Assembly (NCBI RefSeq): GCF_050947335.1
Contig: NW_027473317.1
Location: forward strand, 3,782,001-3,846,000
Origin: Megachile rotundata
Lineage: Eukaryota; Arthropoda; Insecta; Hymenoptera; Megachilidae
Length of the DNA stretch: 64,000 nt
Reading direction: 5' to 3'
Shown: positions 1 to 12,946 of the stretch, piece after piece
Numbering within the stretch: position 1 is the first letter of the stretch
How the letters are laid out: the number at the start of each line of letters is the position of its first letter
Made by a program: the position numbers and the translations under genes
The notes under the pieces: generated by a model
Told to the model about the DNA's origin: nothing
Databases searched by the model: none
Seen by the model: only the letters and a program-made list of their open reading frames with translations

Positions 1-371
1 TGTAGAATTGTGATTGTATGATTGTGATTGTGTGATTGTGATTGTGTGATTGTGATTGTATGATTGTGATCGTATGATTGTGATCGTATGATTGTGATTG
101 TACAATTGTGATTCTATGATTGTGATTGTATGATTGTGATTGTATGATTGTGATTGTGTTATTGTGATTGTATGATTGTGATTGTATGATTGTGATTGTA
201 TGATTGTGATTGTATGATTATGATCGTATGATTGTGATTGTAATATGGTGATTGTGTGATTGCGATTGTATGATTGTGACTGTATGATTGTGATTGTATG
301 ATTGTGATTGTATGATTGTGATTGAATGATTATGATTGTATGATTGTGATTGTATGATTGTGATTGTATGA

Positions 372-545
372 TTGTGATTGTATGATTGTCATTGTATGAT
401 TGTGATTGTATGATTATGATTGTATGATTGTCATTGTATGATTGTGATTGTGTGATTGTGATTGTATGATTGTGATTGCATGATTGTGATTGTATGATAG
501 TAATTGTATGATTGTGATCGTATGATTGTGATTGTAGAATTGTGA
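372..545. repeat. Dispersed segment Q, copy 1
   Basis: A run of variant units in fixed order: two gtcattg, then gtgtg, gcatg, gatagtaatt (496), gatcg and gtagaattg. The same order recurs 2,239 bp downstream, which is 160 units minus one base. The missing base is the 13-bp unit at 2,060 that lies between the copies. Confidence 0.75.
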
Positions 546-743
546 TTGTATGATTATGATTGTATGATTGTGATTGTATGATTGTGATTGTATGATTGTG
601 ATTGTATGATTGTGATTGTATGATTGTGATTGTATGATTGTGATTGTGTGATTGTGATTGTATGATTGTGATTGTATGATTGTGATTGTATGATTGTGAT
701 TGTATGATTGTGATGGTATGATTGTGATGGTATGATTGTGATT

Positions 744-804
744 GCATGATTGTGATTGCATGATTGTGATTGCATGATTGTGATTGCATGATTGTGATTG
801 CATG
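744..804. repeat. Run of five gcatg variant units
   Basis: gcatg replaces gtatg in five consecutive units (744, 758, 772, 786, 800). This is local spreading of one variant, probably by short-range unequal exchange or slippage. Confidence 0.9.
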
Positions 805-1121
805 ATTGTGATTGTATGATTGTGATTGTATGATTGTGATTGTATGATTGTGATTGTATGATTGTGATTGTATGATTGTGATTCTTTGATTGCGATTGTA
901 TGATTGCGATTGTACGATTGCGATTGTATGATTGCGATTGTATGATTGCGATTGTATGATTGTGATTGTATGATTGTGATTGTATGATTGTGATTGTATG
1001 ATTGTGATTGTATGATTGTGATTGTATCATTGTGATTGTATGATTGTGATTGTATGACTGTGATTGTATGATTGTGATTGTATGATTGTCATTGTATGAT
1101 TGTGATTGTATGATTGTGATT

Positions 1122-1196
1122 GCATGATTGTGATTGCATGATTGTGATTGCATGATTGTGATTGCATGATTGTGATTGCATGATTGTGATTGCATG
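1122..1196. repeat. Run of six gcatg variant units
   Basis: gcatg occurs in six consecutive units from 1,122 to 1,192. It is a second local expansion of the variant seen at 744-804. Confidence 0.9.
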
Positions 1197-1417
1197 ATTG
1201 TGATTGTATGATTGTGATTGTATGATTGTGATTGTATGATTGTGATTGTATGATTGTGATTGTGAGATTGTGATTGTATGATTGTGATTGTATGATTGTG
1301 ATTGTATGATTGTGATTGTATGATTGTGATTGTATGATTGTGATTGTATGATTGTGATTGTATGGTTGTGATTCTATGATTGTGATTGTATGATTGTGAT
1401 CGTATGATTGTGGTTGT

Positions 1418-1427
1418 ATAATTAAGG
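1418..1427. other. Left-domain marker ataattaagg, copy 1
   Basis: A doubly altered unit (ataattaagg), preceded by gatcg and gtggttg and followed by gtttctg. The combination recurs five times and dates the left-domain duplications. The TTA here stops minus-strand frames. Confidence 0.85.
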
Positions 1428-2059
1428 TTGTATGATTGTTTCTGTATGATTGTGATTGTATGATTGCGATTGTATGATTGTGATTGTATGATTGTGATTA
1501 TATGATTGTGATCGTATGATTGTGATTCTTTGATTGCGATTGTATGATTGTGATTGTGTGATTGTGATTGTATGATTGTGATTGTATGATTGTGATTGTA
1601 TGATTGTGATTGTATGATTGTGATTGTACGATTGTGATTGCATGATTGTGATTGTATGATTGTGATTGTATGATTGTGATTGTATGATTGTGATTGTATG
1701 ATTGTGATGGTATGATTGTGATTGTATGATTGTGATTCTTTGATTGCGATTGTATGATTGCGATTGTACGATTGCGATTGTATGATTGCGATTGTATGAT
1801 TGCGATTGTATGATTGGGATTGTATGATTGCGATTGTATGATTCTGATTGTATGATTGTGATTGTATGATTGTAATTGTATGATCGTGATTGTATGATCG
1901 TGATTGTATGATCGTGATTGTGAGATTGTGATTGTATGATTGTGGTTGTATGATTGTGATTGTATGATTGTGATTGTAAGGTTGTGATTGTATGATTGTG
2001 ATTGTATGATTGTGATTGCATGATTGTGACTGTATGATTGTGACTGTATGATTGTGATT

Positions 2060-2072
2060 TATGATTGTGATT
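2060..2072. other. 13-bp unit 1 (single-base deletion)
   Basis: gatttatgat stands where gattgtatgat is expected, so one G is lost. The unit register changes from 2 to 1 (mod 14) and stays at 1 at 2,101 and 5,531. Downstream come gattctg, gatagtg and gtttctg, shared with the units at 11,382 and 12,403. Confidence 0.95.
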
Positions 2073-2376
2073 GTATGATTCTGATTGTATGATTGTGATT
2101 GTATGATAGTGATTGTATGATTGTTTCTGTATGATTGTGATTGTATGATTGGGATTGTATGATTATGATTGTATGATTGTGATTGTATGATTGTGATTGT
2201 GTGATTGTGATTGTGAGATTGTGATTGTATGATTTTGATTGTATGATCGTGATTGTATGATCGTGATTGTGAGATTGTGATTGTATGATTGTGATTGTAT
2301 GATTGTGATTGTATGATAGTAATTGTATGATTGTGATTGTATGATTGTCATTGTATGATTGTGATTGTATGATTGT

Positions 2377-2479
2377 GATCGTATGATTGTGATCGTATGA
2401 TTGTGATCGTATGATTGTGATCGTATGATTGTGATCGTATGATTGTGATCGTATGATTGTGATGGTATGATTGTGATCG
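2377..2479. repeat. Run of gatcgtatg units
   Basis: gatcg appears in six consecutive units (2,377 to 2,447), then gatgg, then gatcg again (2,475). Groups of four or five of this variant recur across the right domain, for example at about 28,747-28,810, 33,955-34,000, 43,027-43,090, 51,770-51,830 and 57,797-57,860. Confidence 0.9.
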
Positions 2480-2494
2480 TATGATTGTGGTTGT

Positions 2495-2504
2495 ATAATT
2501 AAGG
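2495..2504. other. Left-domain marker ataattaagg, copy 2
   Basis: Same unit and flanks as at 1,418. The spacing is 1,077 bp, or 77 units minus one base, because the 13-bp unit at 2,060 lies between them. Confidence 0.85.
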
Positions 2505-2610
2505 TTGTATGATTGTTTCTGTATGATTGTGATTGTATGATTGCGACTGTATGATTGTGATTGTATGATTGTGATTGTATGATTGTGATTGCATGATTGT
2601 GATTGTATGA

Positions 2611-2784
2611 TTGTGATTGTATGATTGTCATTGTATGATTGTGATTGTATGATTATGATTGTATTATTGTCATTGTATGATTGTGATTGTGTGATTGTGA
2701 TTGTATGATTGTGATTGCATGATTGTGATTGTATGATAGTAATTGTATGATTGTGATCGTATGATTGTGATTGTAGAATTGTGA
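2611..2784. repeat. Dispersed segment Q, copy 2
   Basis: This matches 372-545 in variant order; gatagtaatt lies at 2,735. The similarity continues into gtgtg, paired gatcg and gtacaattg (2,871), which resembles the first 110 bases of the window at an offset of 2,771 bp. The end of the window therefore belongs to the same family of duplications. Confidence 0.75.
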
Positions 2785-2979
2785 TTGTGTGATTGTGATT
2801 GTGTGATTGTGATTGTATGATTGTGATTGTATGATTGTGATCGTATGATTGTGATCGTATGATTGTGATTGTACAATTGTGATTGTATGATTGTGATTGT
2901 ATGATTGTGATTGTATGATTGTGATTGTATGATTGTGATTGTATGATTGTGATTGTATGATTGTGATTGTATGATTGTG

Positions 2980-4110
2980 ATTGTATGATTGTGATTGTAT
3001 GATTGTGATTGTATGATTGTGATTGTATGATTATGATCGTATGATTGTGATTGTAAGATGGTGATTGTGTGATTGCGATTGTATGATTGTGACTGTATGA
3101 TTGTGATTGTATGATTGTCATTGTATGATTGTGATTGAATGATTATGATTGTATGATTGTGATTGTATGATTGTGATTGTGTGATTGAGATTGTATGATT
3201 GTGATTGTGTGATTGAGATTGTATGATTGCGATTGTATGATTGTGATTGTATGATTGTGATTGTATGATTGTGATTCTTTGATTGCGATTGTATGATTGT
3301 GATTGTATGATTGTGATTGTATGATTGTGATTGTATGATTGTGATTGTATGATTGTGATTGTATGATTGTGATTGTATGATTGTGATTGTGAGATTGTGA
3401 TTGTATGATTGTGATTGTATGATTGTGATTGTATGATTGTGATTGTATGATTGTGATTGTATGATTGTGATTGTGAGATTGTGATTCTTTGATTGCGATT
3501 GTATGATTGTGATAGTATGATTGTGATTGTATGATTGTGATTGTATGATTGTGATTGTATGATTGTGATTGTATGATTGTGATTGTATGATTGTGATTGC
3601 ATGATTGTGATTGTATGATTGTGATTGTGTGATTGTGATTGTATGATTGTGATTGTATGATTGTGATTGTATGATTGTGATCGTATGATTGTGATTGTAA
3701 GATTGTGATTGTGTGATTGTGATTGTATGATTGTAATTGTATGATTGTGATTGTATGATTGTGATCGTATGATTGTGATTGTAAGATTGTGATTGTGTGA
3801 TTGTGATTGTATGATTGTGATTGTATGATTGTGATTGTATGATTGTGATTGTATGATTGTGATTGTATGATTGTGATTGTATGATTGTGATTGTATGATT
3901 GTGATTGTATGATTGTGATTGTATGATTGTGATCGTATGATTGTGATCGTAAGATTGTGATTGTGTGATTGCGATTGTATGATTGTGACTGTATGATTGT
4001 GATTGTATGATTGTGATTGTATGATTGTGATCGTATGATTGTGATTCCTTGATTGCGATTGTATGATTGTGATTGTATGATTGTGATTGTATGATTGTGA
4101 TTGTATGATT
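2980..4110. repeat. Dispersed segment P, copy 1
   Basis: An ordered set of rare variants: gtaagatgg (3,055), paired gattgag (3,183), gattctttg (3,483), gatcgtaag (3,945) and gattccttg (4,043). The same set recurs at 6.6-7.7 kb. The offset is 3,626 bp at the left and 3,598 bp at the right, so the copies differ by a two-unit (28 bp) indel. Confidence 0.8.
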
Positions 4111-4320
4111 GTGATTGTATGATTGTGATTGTATGATTGTGATTGTATGATTGTGATTGTATGATTGTGATTGTATGATTGTGATTGTATGATTGTGATT
4201 GTATGATTGTGATTGTATGATTGTGATTGTATGATTGTGATTGTATGATTGTGATTGTATGATTGTGATTGTATGATTGTGATGGTGTGATTGTGATTGT
4301 ATGATTGTGATTCTTTGATT

Positions 4321-4572
4321 GCGATTGTATGATTGCGATTGTATGATTGCGATTGTATGATTGCGATTGTATGATTGCGATTGTATGATTGCGATTGTAT
4401 GATTGCGATTGTATGATTGCGATTGTATGATTGCGATTGTATGATTGCGATTGTATGATTGCGATTGTATGATTGCGATTGTATGATTGCGATTGTATGA
4501 TTGCGATTGTATGATTGCGATTGTATGATTGCGATTGAATGATTGCGATTGTATGATTGCGATTGTATGATT
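4321..4572. repeat. Run of 18 consecutive gcgattg (CpG) units
   Basis: gcg replaces gtg in 18 successive units, at 14-bp spacing from 4,321 to 4,559, after a gattctttg unit. One further gcg unit follows at 4,587 after a normal one. Shorter versions of the gattctttg-gcg run, with a gtacg unit in them, are at about 888-957, 1,737-1,815 and 9,267-9,325. The consensus has no CpG, so this is the densest CpG tract I noticed. Confidence 0.95.
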
Positions 4573-5106
4573 GTGATTGTATGATTGCGATTGTATGATT
4601 ATGATTGTGTGATTGTGATTGTATGATTGTGATTGTGAGATTGTGATTGTATGATTGTGATTGTATGATTGTGATTGTATGATTGTGATTGTATGACTGT
4701 GATTGTATGATTGCGATTGTATGATTCTGATTGTATGATTGTGATTGTATGATTGTGATTGTATGATCGTGATTGTATGATCGTGATTGTATGATCGTGA
4801 TTGTGAGATTGTGATTGTATGATTGTGGTTGTATGATTGTGATTGTATGATTGTGATCGTATGATTGTGATTGTATGATTGTGATTGTATGATTGTTTCT
4901 GTATGATTGTGATTGTATGATTGCGATTGTATGATTCTGATTGTATGATTGTGATTGTATGATTGTGATTGTGTGATTGTGATTGTGTGATTGCGATTGT
5001 GTGATTGTGATTGTGAGATTGTGATTGTATGATTGTGATTGTATGATTGTGATTGTATTATTGTGATTGTATGATTGTGATTGTATGATTGTGATTGTAT
5101 GATTGT

Positions 5107-5935
5107 GATCGTATGATTGTGATCGTAAGATTGTGATTGTGTGATTGCGATTGTATGATTGTGACTGTATGATTGTGATTGTATGATTGTGATTGTATGA
5201 TTGTGATCGTATGATTGTGATTCCTTGATTGCGATTGTATGATTGTGATTGTATGATTGTGATTGTATGATTGTGATTGTATGATTGTGATTGTATGATT
5301 GTGATTGTATGATTGTGATTGTATGATTGTGATTGTATGATTGTGATTGTATGATTGTGATTGTGAGATTGTGATTGTATGATTGTGATTGTATGATTGT
5401 GATTGTATGATTGTGTTTGTATGATTGTGATTGTATGGTTGTGATTGTATGATTGTGATTGTATGATTGTGATCGTATGATTGTGGTTGTATAATTAAGG
5501 TTGTATGATTGTTTCTGTATGATTGTGATTGTATGATTGCGATTGTATGATTGTGATTGTATGATTGTGATTATATGATTGTGATCGTATGATTGTGATT
5601 CTTTGATTGCGATTGTATGATTGTGATTGTGTGATTGTGATTGTATGATTGTGATTGTATGATTGTGATTGTATTATAGTGATTGTATGATTGTTTCTGT
5701 ATGATTGTGATTGTATGATTGCGATTGTATGATTATGATTGTATGATAGTGATTGTATGATTGTGATTGTGTGATTGTGATTGTGAGATTGTGATTGTAT
5801 GATCGTGATTGTATGATCGTGATTGTGAGATTGTGATTGTATGATTGTGATTGTATGATTGTGATTGTATGATTGTTTCTGCATGATTGTGATTGTATGA
5901 TTGCGATTGTATGATTATGATTGTGTGATTGTGAT
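5107..5935. repeat. Dispersed segment R, copy 1
   Basis: Ordered markers are gatcg-gatcgtaag (5,121), gattccttg (5,219), ataattaagg (5,491), gattatatg and gattctttg. They recur near 7.9-8.7 kb at 2,758 bp (left) and 2,744 bp (right), a one-unit indel. Confidence 0.8.
5491..5500. other. Left-domain marker ataattaagg, copy 3
   Basis: Same unit and flanks, 2,996 bp (214 units) after copy 2. It lies inside duplicated segment R1. Confidence 0.85.
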
Positions 5936-6605
5936 TGTATGATTGTGATTGTATGATTGTGATTGTATGATTGTTTCTGCATGATTGTGATTGTATGATT
6001 GCGATTGTATGATTCTGATTGTATGATTGTGATTGTATGATTGTGATTGTATGATCGTGATTGTATGATCGTGATTGTATGATCGTGATTGTGAGATTGT
6101 GATTGTATGATTGTGGTTGTATGATTGTTTCTGTATGATTGTGATTGTATGATTGCGATTGTATGATTCTGATTGTATGATTGTGATTGTATGATTGTGA
6201 TTGTGTGATTGTGATTGTGTGATTGCGATTGTGTGATTGTGATTGTGAGATTGTGATTGTATGATTGTGATTGTATTATTGTGATTGTATGATTGTGATT
6301 GTATGATTGTGATTGTATGATTGTGATCGTATGATTGTGATCGTATAATTGTGATTGTATGATTCTGATTGTATGATTGTGATTGTATGATTGTGATTGT
6401 ATGATTATGATCGTATGATTGTGATTGTAAGATGGTGATTGTGTGATTGCGATTGTATGATTGTGACTGTATGATTGTGATTGTATGATTGTCATTGTAT
6501 GATTGTGATTGAATGATTGTGATTGTACAATTGTGATTGTATGATTGTGATTGTATGATTGTGATTGTATGATTGTGATTGTATGATCGTGATTGTGTTA
6601 TTGTG

Positions 6606-7708
6606 ATTGTATGATTGTGATTGTATGATTGTGATTGTATGATTGTGATTGTATGATTATGATCGTATGATTGTGATTGTAAGATGGTGATTGTGTGATT
6701 GCGATTGTATGATTGTGACTGTATGATTGTGATTGTATGATTGTCATTGTATGATTGTGATTGAATGATTATGATTGTATGATTGTGATTGTATGATTGT
6801 GATTGTGTGATTGAGATTGTATGATTGTGATTGTGTGATTGAGATTGTATGATTGCGATTGTATGATTGTGATTGTATGATTGTGATTGTATGATTGTGA
6901 TTCTTTGATTGCGATTGTATGATTGTGATTGTATGATTGTGACTGTATGATTGTGATTGTATGATTGTGATTGTATGATTGTGATTGTGAGATTGTGATT
7001 GTATGATTGTGATTGTATGATTGTGATTGTATGATTGTGATTGTATGATTGTGATTGTATGATTGTGATTGTGAGATTGTGATTCTTTGATTGCGATTGT
7101 ATGATTGTGATAGTATGATTGTGATTGTATGATTGTGATTGTATGATTGTGATTGTATAATTGTGATTGTATGATTGTGATTGCATGATTGTGATTGTAT
7201 GATTGTGATTGTGTGATTGTGATTGTATGATTGTGATTGTATGATTGTGATTGTATGATTGTGATTGTATGATTGTGATCGTATGATTGTGATTGTAAGA
7301 TTGTGATTGTGTGATTGTGATTGTGTGATTGTAATTGTATGAATGTGACTATATGATTGTGATCGTATGATTGTGATTGTAAGATTGTGATTGTGTGATT
7401 GTGATTGTATGATTGTGATTGTATGATTGTGATTGTATGATTGTGATTGTATGATTGTGATTGTATGATTGTGATTGTATGATTGTGATTGTATGATTGT
7501 GATTGTATGATTGTGATTGTATGATTGTGATCGTATGATTGTGATCGTAAGATTGTGATTGTGTGATTGCGATTGTATGATTGTGACTGTATGATTGTGA
7601 TTGTATGATTGTGATTGTATGATTGTGATCGTATGATTGTGATTCCTTGATTGCGATTGTATGATTGTGATTGTATGATTGTGATTGTATGATTGTGATT
7701 GTATGATT
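6606..7708. repeat. Dispersed segment P, copy 2
   Basis: This matches P copy 1: gtaagatgg (6,681), gattgag (6,809), gattctttg (7,081), gatcgtaag (7,543), gattccttg (7,641). It differs by scattered substitutions and lacks 28 bp between gattgag and gattctttg. Confidence 0.8.
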
Positions 7709-7864
7709 GTGATCGTATGATTGTGATCGTATGATTGTGATTGTAAGATTGTGATTGTGTGCTTGTGATTGTATGATTGTGATTGTATGATTGTGATTGT
7801 ATGATTGTGATTGTATGATTGTGATTGTATGATTGTGATTGTATGATTGTGATTGTATGATTGT

Positions 7865-8679
7865 GATCGTATGATTGTGATCGTAAGATTGTGATTGTGT
7901 GATTGCGATTGTATGATTGTGACTGTATGATTGTGATTGTATGATTGTGATCGTATGATTGTGATTCCTTGATTGCGATTGTATGATTGTGATTGTATGA
8001 TTGTGATTGTATGATTGTGATTGTATGATTGTGATTGTATGATTGTGATTGAATGATTGTGATTGTATAATTGTGATTGTATGATTGTGATTGTATGATT
8101 GTGATTGTGAGATTGTGATTGTATGATTGTGATTGTATGATTGTGATTGTATGATTGTGTTTGTATGATTGTGATTGTATGGTTGTGATTGTATGATTGT
8201 GATTGTATGATTGTGATCGTATGATTGTGGTTGTATAATTAAGGCTGTATGATTGTTTCTGTATGATTCTGATTGTATGATTGCGATTGTATGATTGTGA
8301 TTGTATGATTGTGATTATATGATTGTGATCGTATGATTGTGATTCTTTGATTGCGATTGTATGATTGTGATTGTGTGATTGTGATTGTATGATTGTGATT
8401 GTATGATTGTGATTGTATTATAGTGATTGTATGATTGTTTCTGTATGATTGTGATTGTATGATTGCGATTGTATGATTATGATTGTATGATAGTGATTGT
8501 ATGATTGTGATTGTGTGATTGTGATTGTGAGATTGTGATTGTATGATCGTGATTGTATGATCGTGATTGTGAGATTGTGATTGTATGATTGTGATTGTAT
8601 GATTGTGATTGTATGATTGTTTCTGCATGATTGTGATTGTATGATTGCGATTGTATGATTATGATTGTGTGATTGTCAT
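7865..8679. repeat. Dispersed segment R, copy 2
   Basis: It follows R copy 1 marker for marker (gatcgtaag at 7,879, gattccttg at 7,963, ataattaagg at 8,235). It lacks one 14-bp unit between the first two, and has private changes such as aaggctg and a gattctg unit near 8,265. Confidence 0.8.
8235..8244. other. Left-domain marker ataattaagg, copy 4
   Basis: It lies 2,744 bp (196 units) after copy 3, inside R2. The next base differs (aaggctg instead of aaggttg). Confidence 0.85.
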
Positions 8680-9422
8680 TGTATGATTGTGATTGTGAGA
8701 TTGTGATTGTATGATTGTGATTGTATGATTGTGATTGTATGATTGTGATTGTATGATCGTGATTGTATGACTGTGATTGTATGATTGCGATTGTATGATT
8801 CTGATTGTATGATTGTGATTGTATGATTGTGATTGTATGATCGTGATTGTATGATCGTGATTGTATGATCGTGATTGTGAGATTGTGATTGTATGATTGT
8901 GGTTGTATGATTGTGATTGTATGATTGTGATCGTATGATTGTGATTGTATGATTGTGATTGTATGATTGTGTTTGCATGATGGTGATTGTGAGATTGTGA
9001 TTGCGTGATTGTGATTGTATGATTGTGATTGTATGATTGTGATTGTATGATTGCGATTGTATGATTGTGATTGTATGATTGGGATTGTATGATTGTGATC
9101 GTATGATTGCGATTCTTTGATTGCGATTGTATGATTGTGATTGTATGATTGTGATTGTATGATTGTGATTGTATGATCGTGATTGTATGATCGTGATTGT
9201 GAGATTGTGATTGTATGATTGTGATCGTATGATTGTGATGGTATGATTGTGATTGTATGATTGTGATTCTTTGATTGCGATTGTATGATTGCGATTGTAC
9301 GATTGCGATTGTATGATTGCGATTGTATGATTGTGATTGTATGATTGTGATTGTATGATAGTGATTGCATGATTGTGATTGTATGATTGTGATTGTATGA
9401 TTGTGATTGTATGATTGTGATT

Positions 9423-9435
9423 TATGATTGTGATT
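9423..9435. other. 13-bp unit 2 (single-base deletion)
   Basis: Same one-base loss; the register goes from 1 to 0. The flanks differ from the other six: gtgtttgcatg and gattttg follow, without gattctg or gtttctg. It may be an independent event. Confidence 0.95.
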
Positions 9436-10109
9436 GTATGATTGTGATTGTATGATTGTGTTTGCATGATTTTGATTGTATGATTGTGATTGTGTGATTG
9501 TGATTGTATGATTGTGATTGTATGATTGTGATTGTATGATTGTGTTTGTATGATTGTGTTTGTGTGATTGTGATTGTGTGATTGTGATTGTGTGATTGTG
9601 ATTGCGTGATTGTGATTGTATGATTGTGATTTTATGATTGTCATTGTATGATTGTGATTGTATGATTCTGATTGTATGATTGTGATTGCATGATTGTGAT
9701 TGGATGATTGTGATTGTATGATTGTGATTGTATGATTGTGATTGTATGATTGTGATTGTATGATTGTGATTGTATGATTGTGATTGTATGATTGTGATTT
9801 TATGATTGTGATTGTATGATTGTGATTGTGAGATTGTGATTGTGAGATTGTGATTGTATGATTGTGATTGTGTGACTGTGATTGTATGATTGTGATTGTA
9901 TAATTGTGATTGTATGATTGTGATTGTATGATTGTGATTGTATGATTGTGATTGTATGTTTGTGATTGCATGATTGTGATTGTATGATAGTAATTGTATG
10001 ATTGTGATCGTATGATTGTGATTGTATGATTGTGATTGTATGATTGTGATCGTATGATTGTGATTGTATGATTGTGATTGTATGATTGTGATCGTATGAT
10101 TGTGGTTGT

Positions 10110-10119
10110 ATAATTAGGG
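10110..10119. other. Left-domain marker, diverged copy 5 (ataattaggg)
   Basis: A diverged form, 1,875 bp after copy 4 (134 units minus one base, from the 13-bp unit at 9,423). It is followed by gcttctg instead of gtttctg. Confidence 0.8.
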
Positions 10120-10383
10120 TTGTATGATTGCTTCTGTATGATTGTGATTGTATGATTGCGATTGTATGATTGTGATTGTATGATTGTGATTGTATGATTG
10201 TGATTGCATGATTGTGATTGTATGATTGTGATTGTATGATTGTGATTGCATGATTGTGACTGTATGATTGTGATTGTATGATTGTGATTGTATGATTGTG
10301 ATTGTGTGATTGTGATTGTGGAATTGCGATTGTGTGATTGTGATTGTGAGATTGTGATTGTATGATTGTGATTGTATGATTGT

Positions 10384-10511
10384 GATTGTATGATTGTCAT
10401 TGTATGATTGTGATTGTGTGATTGTGATTGTATGATTGTGATTGCATGATTGTGATTGTATGATAGTAATTGTATGATTGTGATCGTATGATTGTGATTG
10501 TAGAATTGTGA
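10384..10511. repeat. Dispersed segment Q, copy 3 (shorter)
   Basis: The order gtcattg (10,396), gtgtg, gcatg, gatagtaatt (10,462), gatcg, gtagaattg matches the first two copies. The upstream gtcattg-gattatg part is missing. The offset from copy 2 is 7,727 bp, again a whole number of units minus one base, as expected from the 13-bp unit at 9,423. Confidence 0.7.
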
Positions 10512-10789
10512 TTGTATGATTGTGATCGTCTAATTGTGATTGTATGATTGTGATTGTTTGATTGTGATTGTATGATTGTGATTGTATGATTGTGATTGTA
10601 TGATTGTGATTGTATGATTATGATCGTATGATTGTGATTGTAAGATTGTGATTTTGTGATTGTGATTCTTTGATTGCGATTGTATGATTGTGATTGTATG
10701 ATTGTGATTGTATGATTGTGATTGTATGATTGTGATTGTATGATTGTGATTGTATGATTGTGATTGTATGATTGTGATGGTATGATTGT

Positions 10790-11712
10790 GATTGTATGAT
10801 TGTGATTGTATGATTGCGATTGTATGATTGTGATTGTATGATTGTGATTGTATGATTGTGATCGTATGATTGTGGTCGTATGATTGTGATTGTATAATGG
10901 TGATTGTATGATTGCGGTTGTATGATTGTGATTGTATGATTGTGATTGTATGATTGTGATCGTATGATTGCGATTCCTTGATTGCGATTGTATGATTGTG
11001 ATTGTATGATTGTGATTGTATGATTGTGATTGTATGATTGTGATTGTATGATTGTGATTGTATGATTGTGATTGTATGATTGTGATTGTATAATTGTGAT
11101 TGTATGATTGTGATTGTATGATTGTGATTGTATGATTGTGATTGTATGATTGTGATTGTATGATTGTGATTGTATGATTGTGATTGTATGATTGTGATTG
11201 TATGATTGTGATTGTATGATTGTGATTGTATGATTGTGATTGTATGATTGTGATTGTATGATTGTGATTGTATGATTGTGATTGTATGATTGCGATTGTA
11301 TGATTGTGATTGTACGATTGTGATTGTATGATTGTTATTGCATGATTGTGACTGTATGATTGTGATTGTATGATTGTGATTTATGATTGTGATTGTATGA
11401 TTCTGATTGTATGATTGTGATTGTATGATAGTGATTGTATGATTGTTTCTGTATGATTGTGATTGTATGATTGCGATTGTATGATTATGATTGTATGATT
11501 GTGATTGTGTGATTGTGATTGTATGATTGTGATTGTATGATTGTGATTGTATGATTGTGATTGTATGATTGTGATTGTATGATTGTGATTGTATGATTGT
11601 GATTGTATGATTGTGATTGTATGATTGTGATTGTATGATTGTGATTGTATGATTGTGATTGTATGATCGTGATTGTATGATCGTGATTGTATGATTGTGA
11701 TTGTATGATTGT
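10790..11712. repeat. Near-tandem segment T, copy 1
   Basis: Markers: ggtcg (10,874), gtataatgg, gcggttg, gattccttg (10,972), gttattgcatg, the 13-bp unit at 11,382, gtttctg, and paired gatcg (11,665). T copy 2 repeats all of them. The offsets are 1,063, then 1,021, then 1,035 bp, so the copies differ by indels of three units and one unit. Confidence 0.8.
11382..11394. other. 13-bp unit 3 (single-base deletion)
   Basis: The register goes from 0 to 13. The context is gttattgcatg and gtgactg before, and gattctg, gatagtg and gtttctg after. It lies inside T1. Confidence 0.95.
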
Positions 11713-11852
11713 GATTGTATGGTTGTGATCGTATGATTGCGATTCTTTGATTGCGATTGTATGACTGTGATTGTATGATTGTGATTGTATGATTGTGATT
11801 GTATGATTGTGATTGTATGATCGTGATTGTATGATCGTGATTGTGAGATTGT

Positions 11853-12747
11853 GATTGTATGATTGTGATTGTATGATTGCGATTGTATGATTGTGATTGT
11901 ATGATTGTGATTGTATGATTGTGATCGTATGATTGTGGTCGTATGATTGTGATTGTATAATGGTGATTGTATGATTGCGGTTGTATGATTGTGATTGTAT
12001 GATTGTGATTGTATGATTGTGATCGTATGATTGCGATTCCTTGATTGCGATTGTATGATTGTGATTGTATGATTGTGATTGTATGATTGTGATTGTATGA
12101 TTGTGATTGTATGATTGTGATTGTATGATTGTGATTGTATGATTGTGATTGTATGATTGTGATTGTATGATTGTGATTGTATGATTGTGATTGTATGATT
12201 GTGATTGTATGATTGTGATTGTATGATTGTGATTGTATGATTGTGATTGTATGATTGTGATTGTATGATTGTGATTGTATGATTGTGATTGTATGATTGT
12301 GATTGTATGATTGCGATTGTATGATTGTGATTGTACGATTGTGATTGTATGATTGTTATTGCATGATTGTGACTGTATGATTGTGATTGTATGATTGTGA
12401 TTTATGATTGTGATTGTATGATTCTGATTGTATGATTGTGATTGTATGATAGTGATTGTATGATTGTTTCTGTATGATTGTGATTGTATGATTGCGATTG
12501 TATGATTATGATTGTATGATTGTGATTGTGTGATTGTGATTGTATGATTGTGATTGTATGATTGTGATTGTATGATTGTGATTGTATGATTGTGATTGTA
12601 TGATTGTGATTGTATGATTGTGATTGTATGATTGTGATTGTATGATTGTGATTGTATGATTGTGATTGTATGATTGTGATTGTATGATTGTGATTGTATG
12701 ATCGTGATTGTATGATCGTGATTGTATGATTGTGATTGTATGATTGT
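11853..12747. repeat. Near-tandem segment T, copy 2
   Basis: It repeats T copy 1 after about 140 bp of ordinary units: ggtcg (11,937), gattccttg (12,035), 13-bp unit (12,403), paired gatcg (12,700). A third, shortened echo of its right half, with a 13-bp unit, begins near 12,880. Confidence 0.8.
12403..12415. other. 13-bp unit 4 (single-base deletion)
   Basis: The register goes from 13 to 12. It has the same context as unit 3 and lies 1,021 bp after it, inside T2, so it is a copy by duplication. Confidence 0.95.
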
Positions 12748-12933
12748 GATTGTATGATTGTGATTGTATGATTGTGATTGTATGATTGTGATTGTATGAT
12801 TGTGATTGTATGATTGTGATTGTATGATTGTGATTGTATGATTGTGATTGTATGATAGTGATTGTATGATTGTGATTGTATGATTGTTATTGCATGATTG
12901 TGACTGTATGATTGTGATTGTATGATTGTGATT

Positions 12934-12946
12934 TATGATTGTGATT
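12934..12946. other. 13-bp unit 5 (single-base deletion)
   Basis: The register goes from 12 to 11. The upstream context gttattgcatg-gtgactg is the same. Downstream, gatactg replaces gatagtg. Confidence 0.95.

Noticed and set aside
1401..1450. gtggttg variant units as RUNX-type sites, or ataattaagg as a homeobox site
   Set aside because: Single-unit variants scattered by duplication resemble many short motifs by chance; nothing nearby would be regulated.
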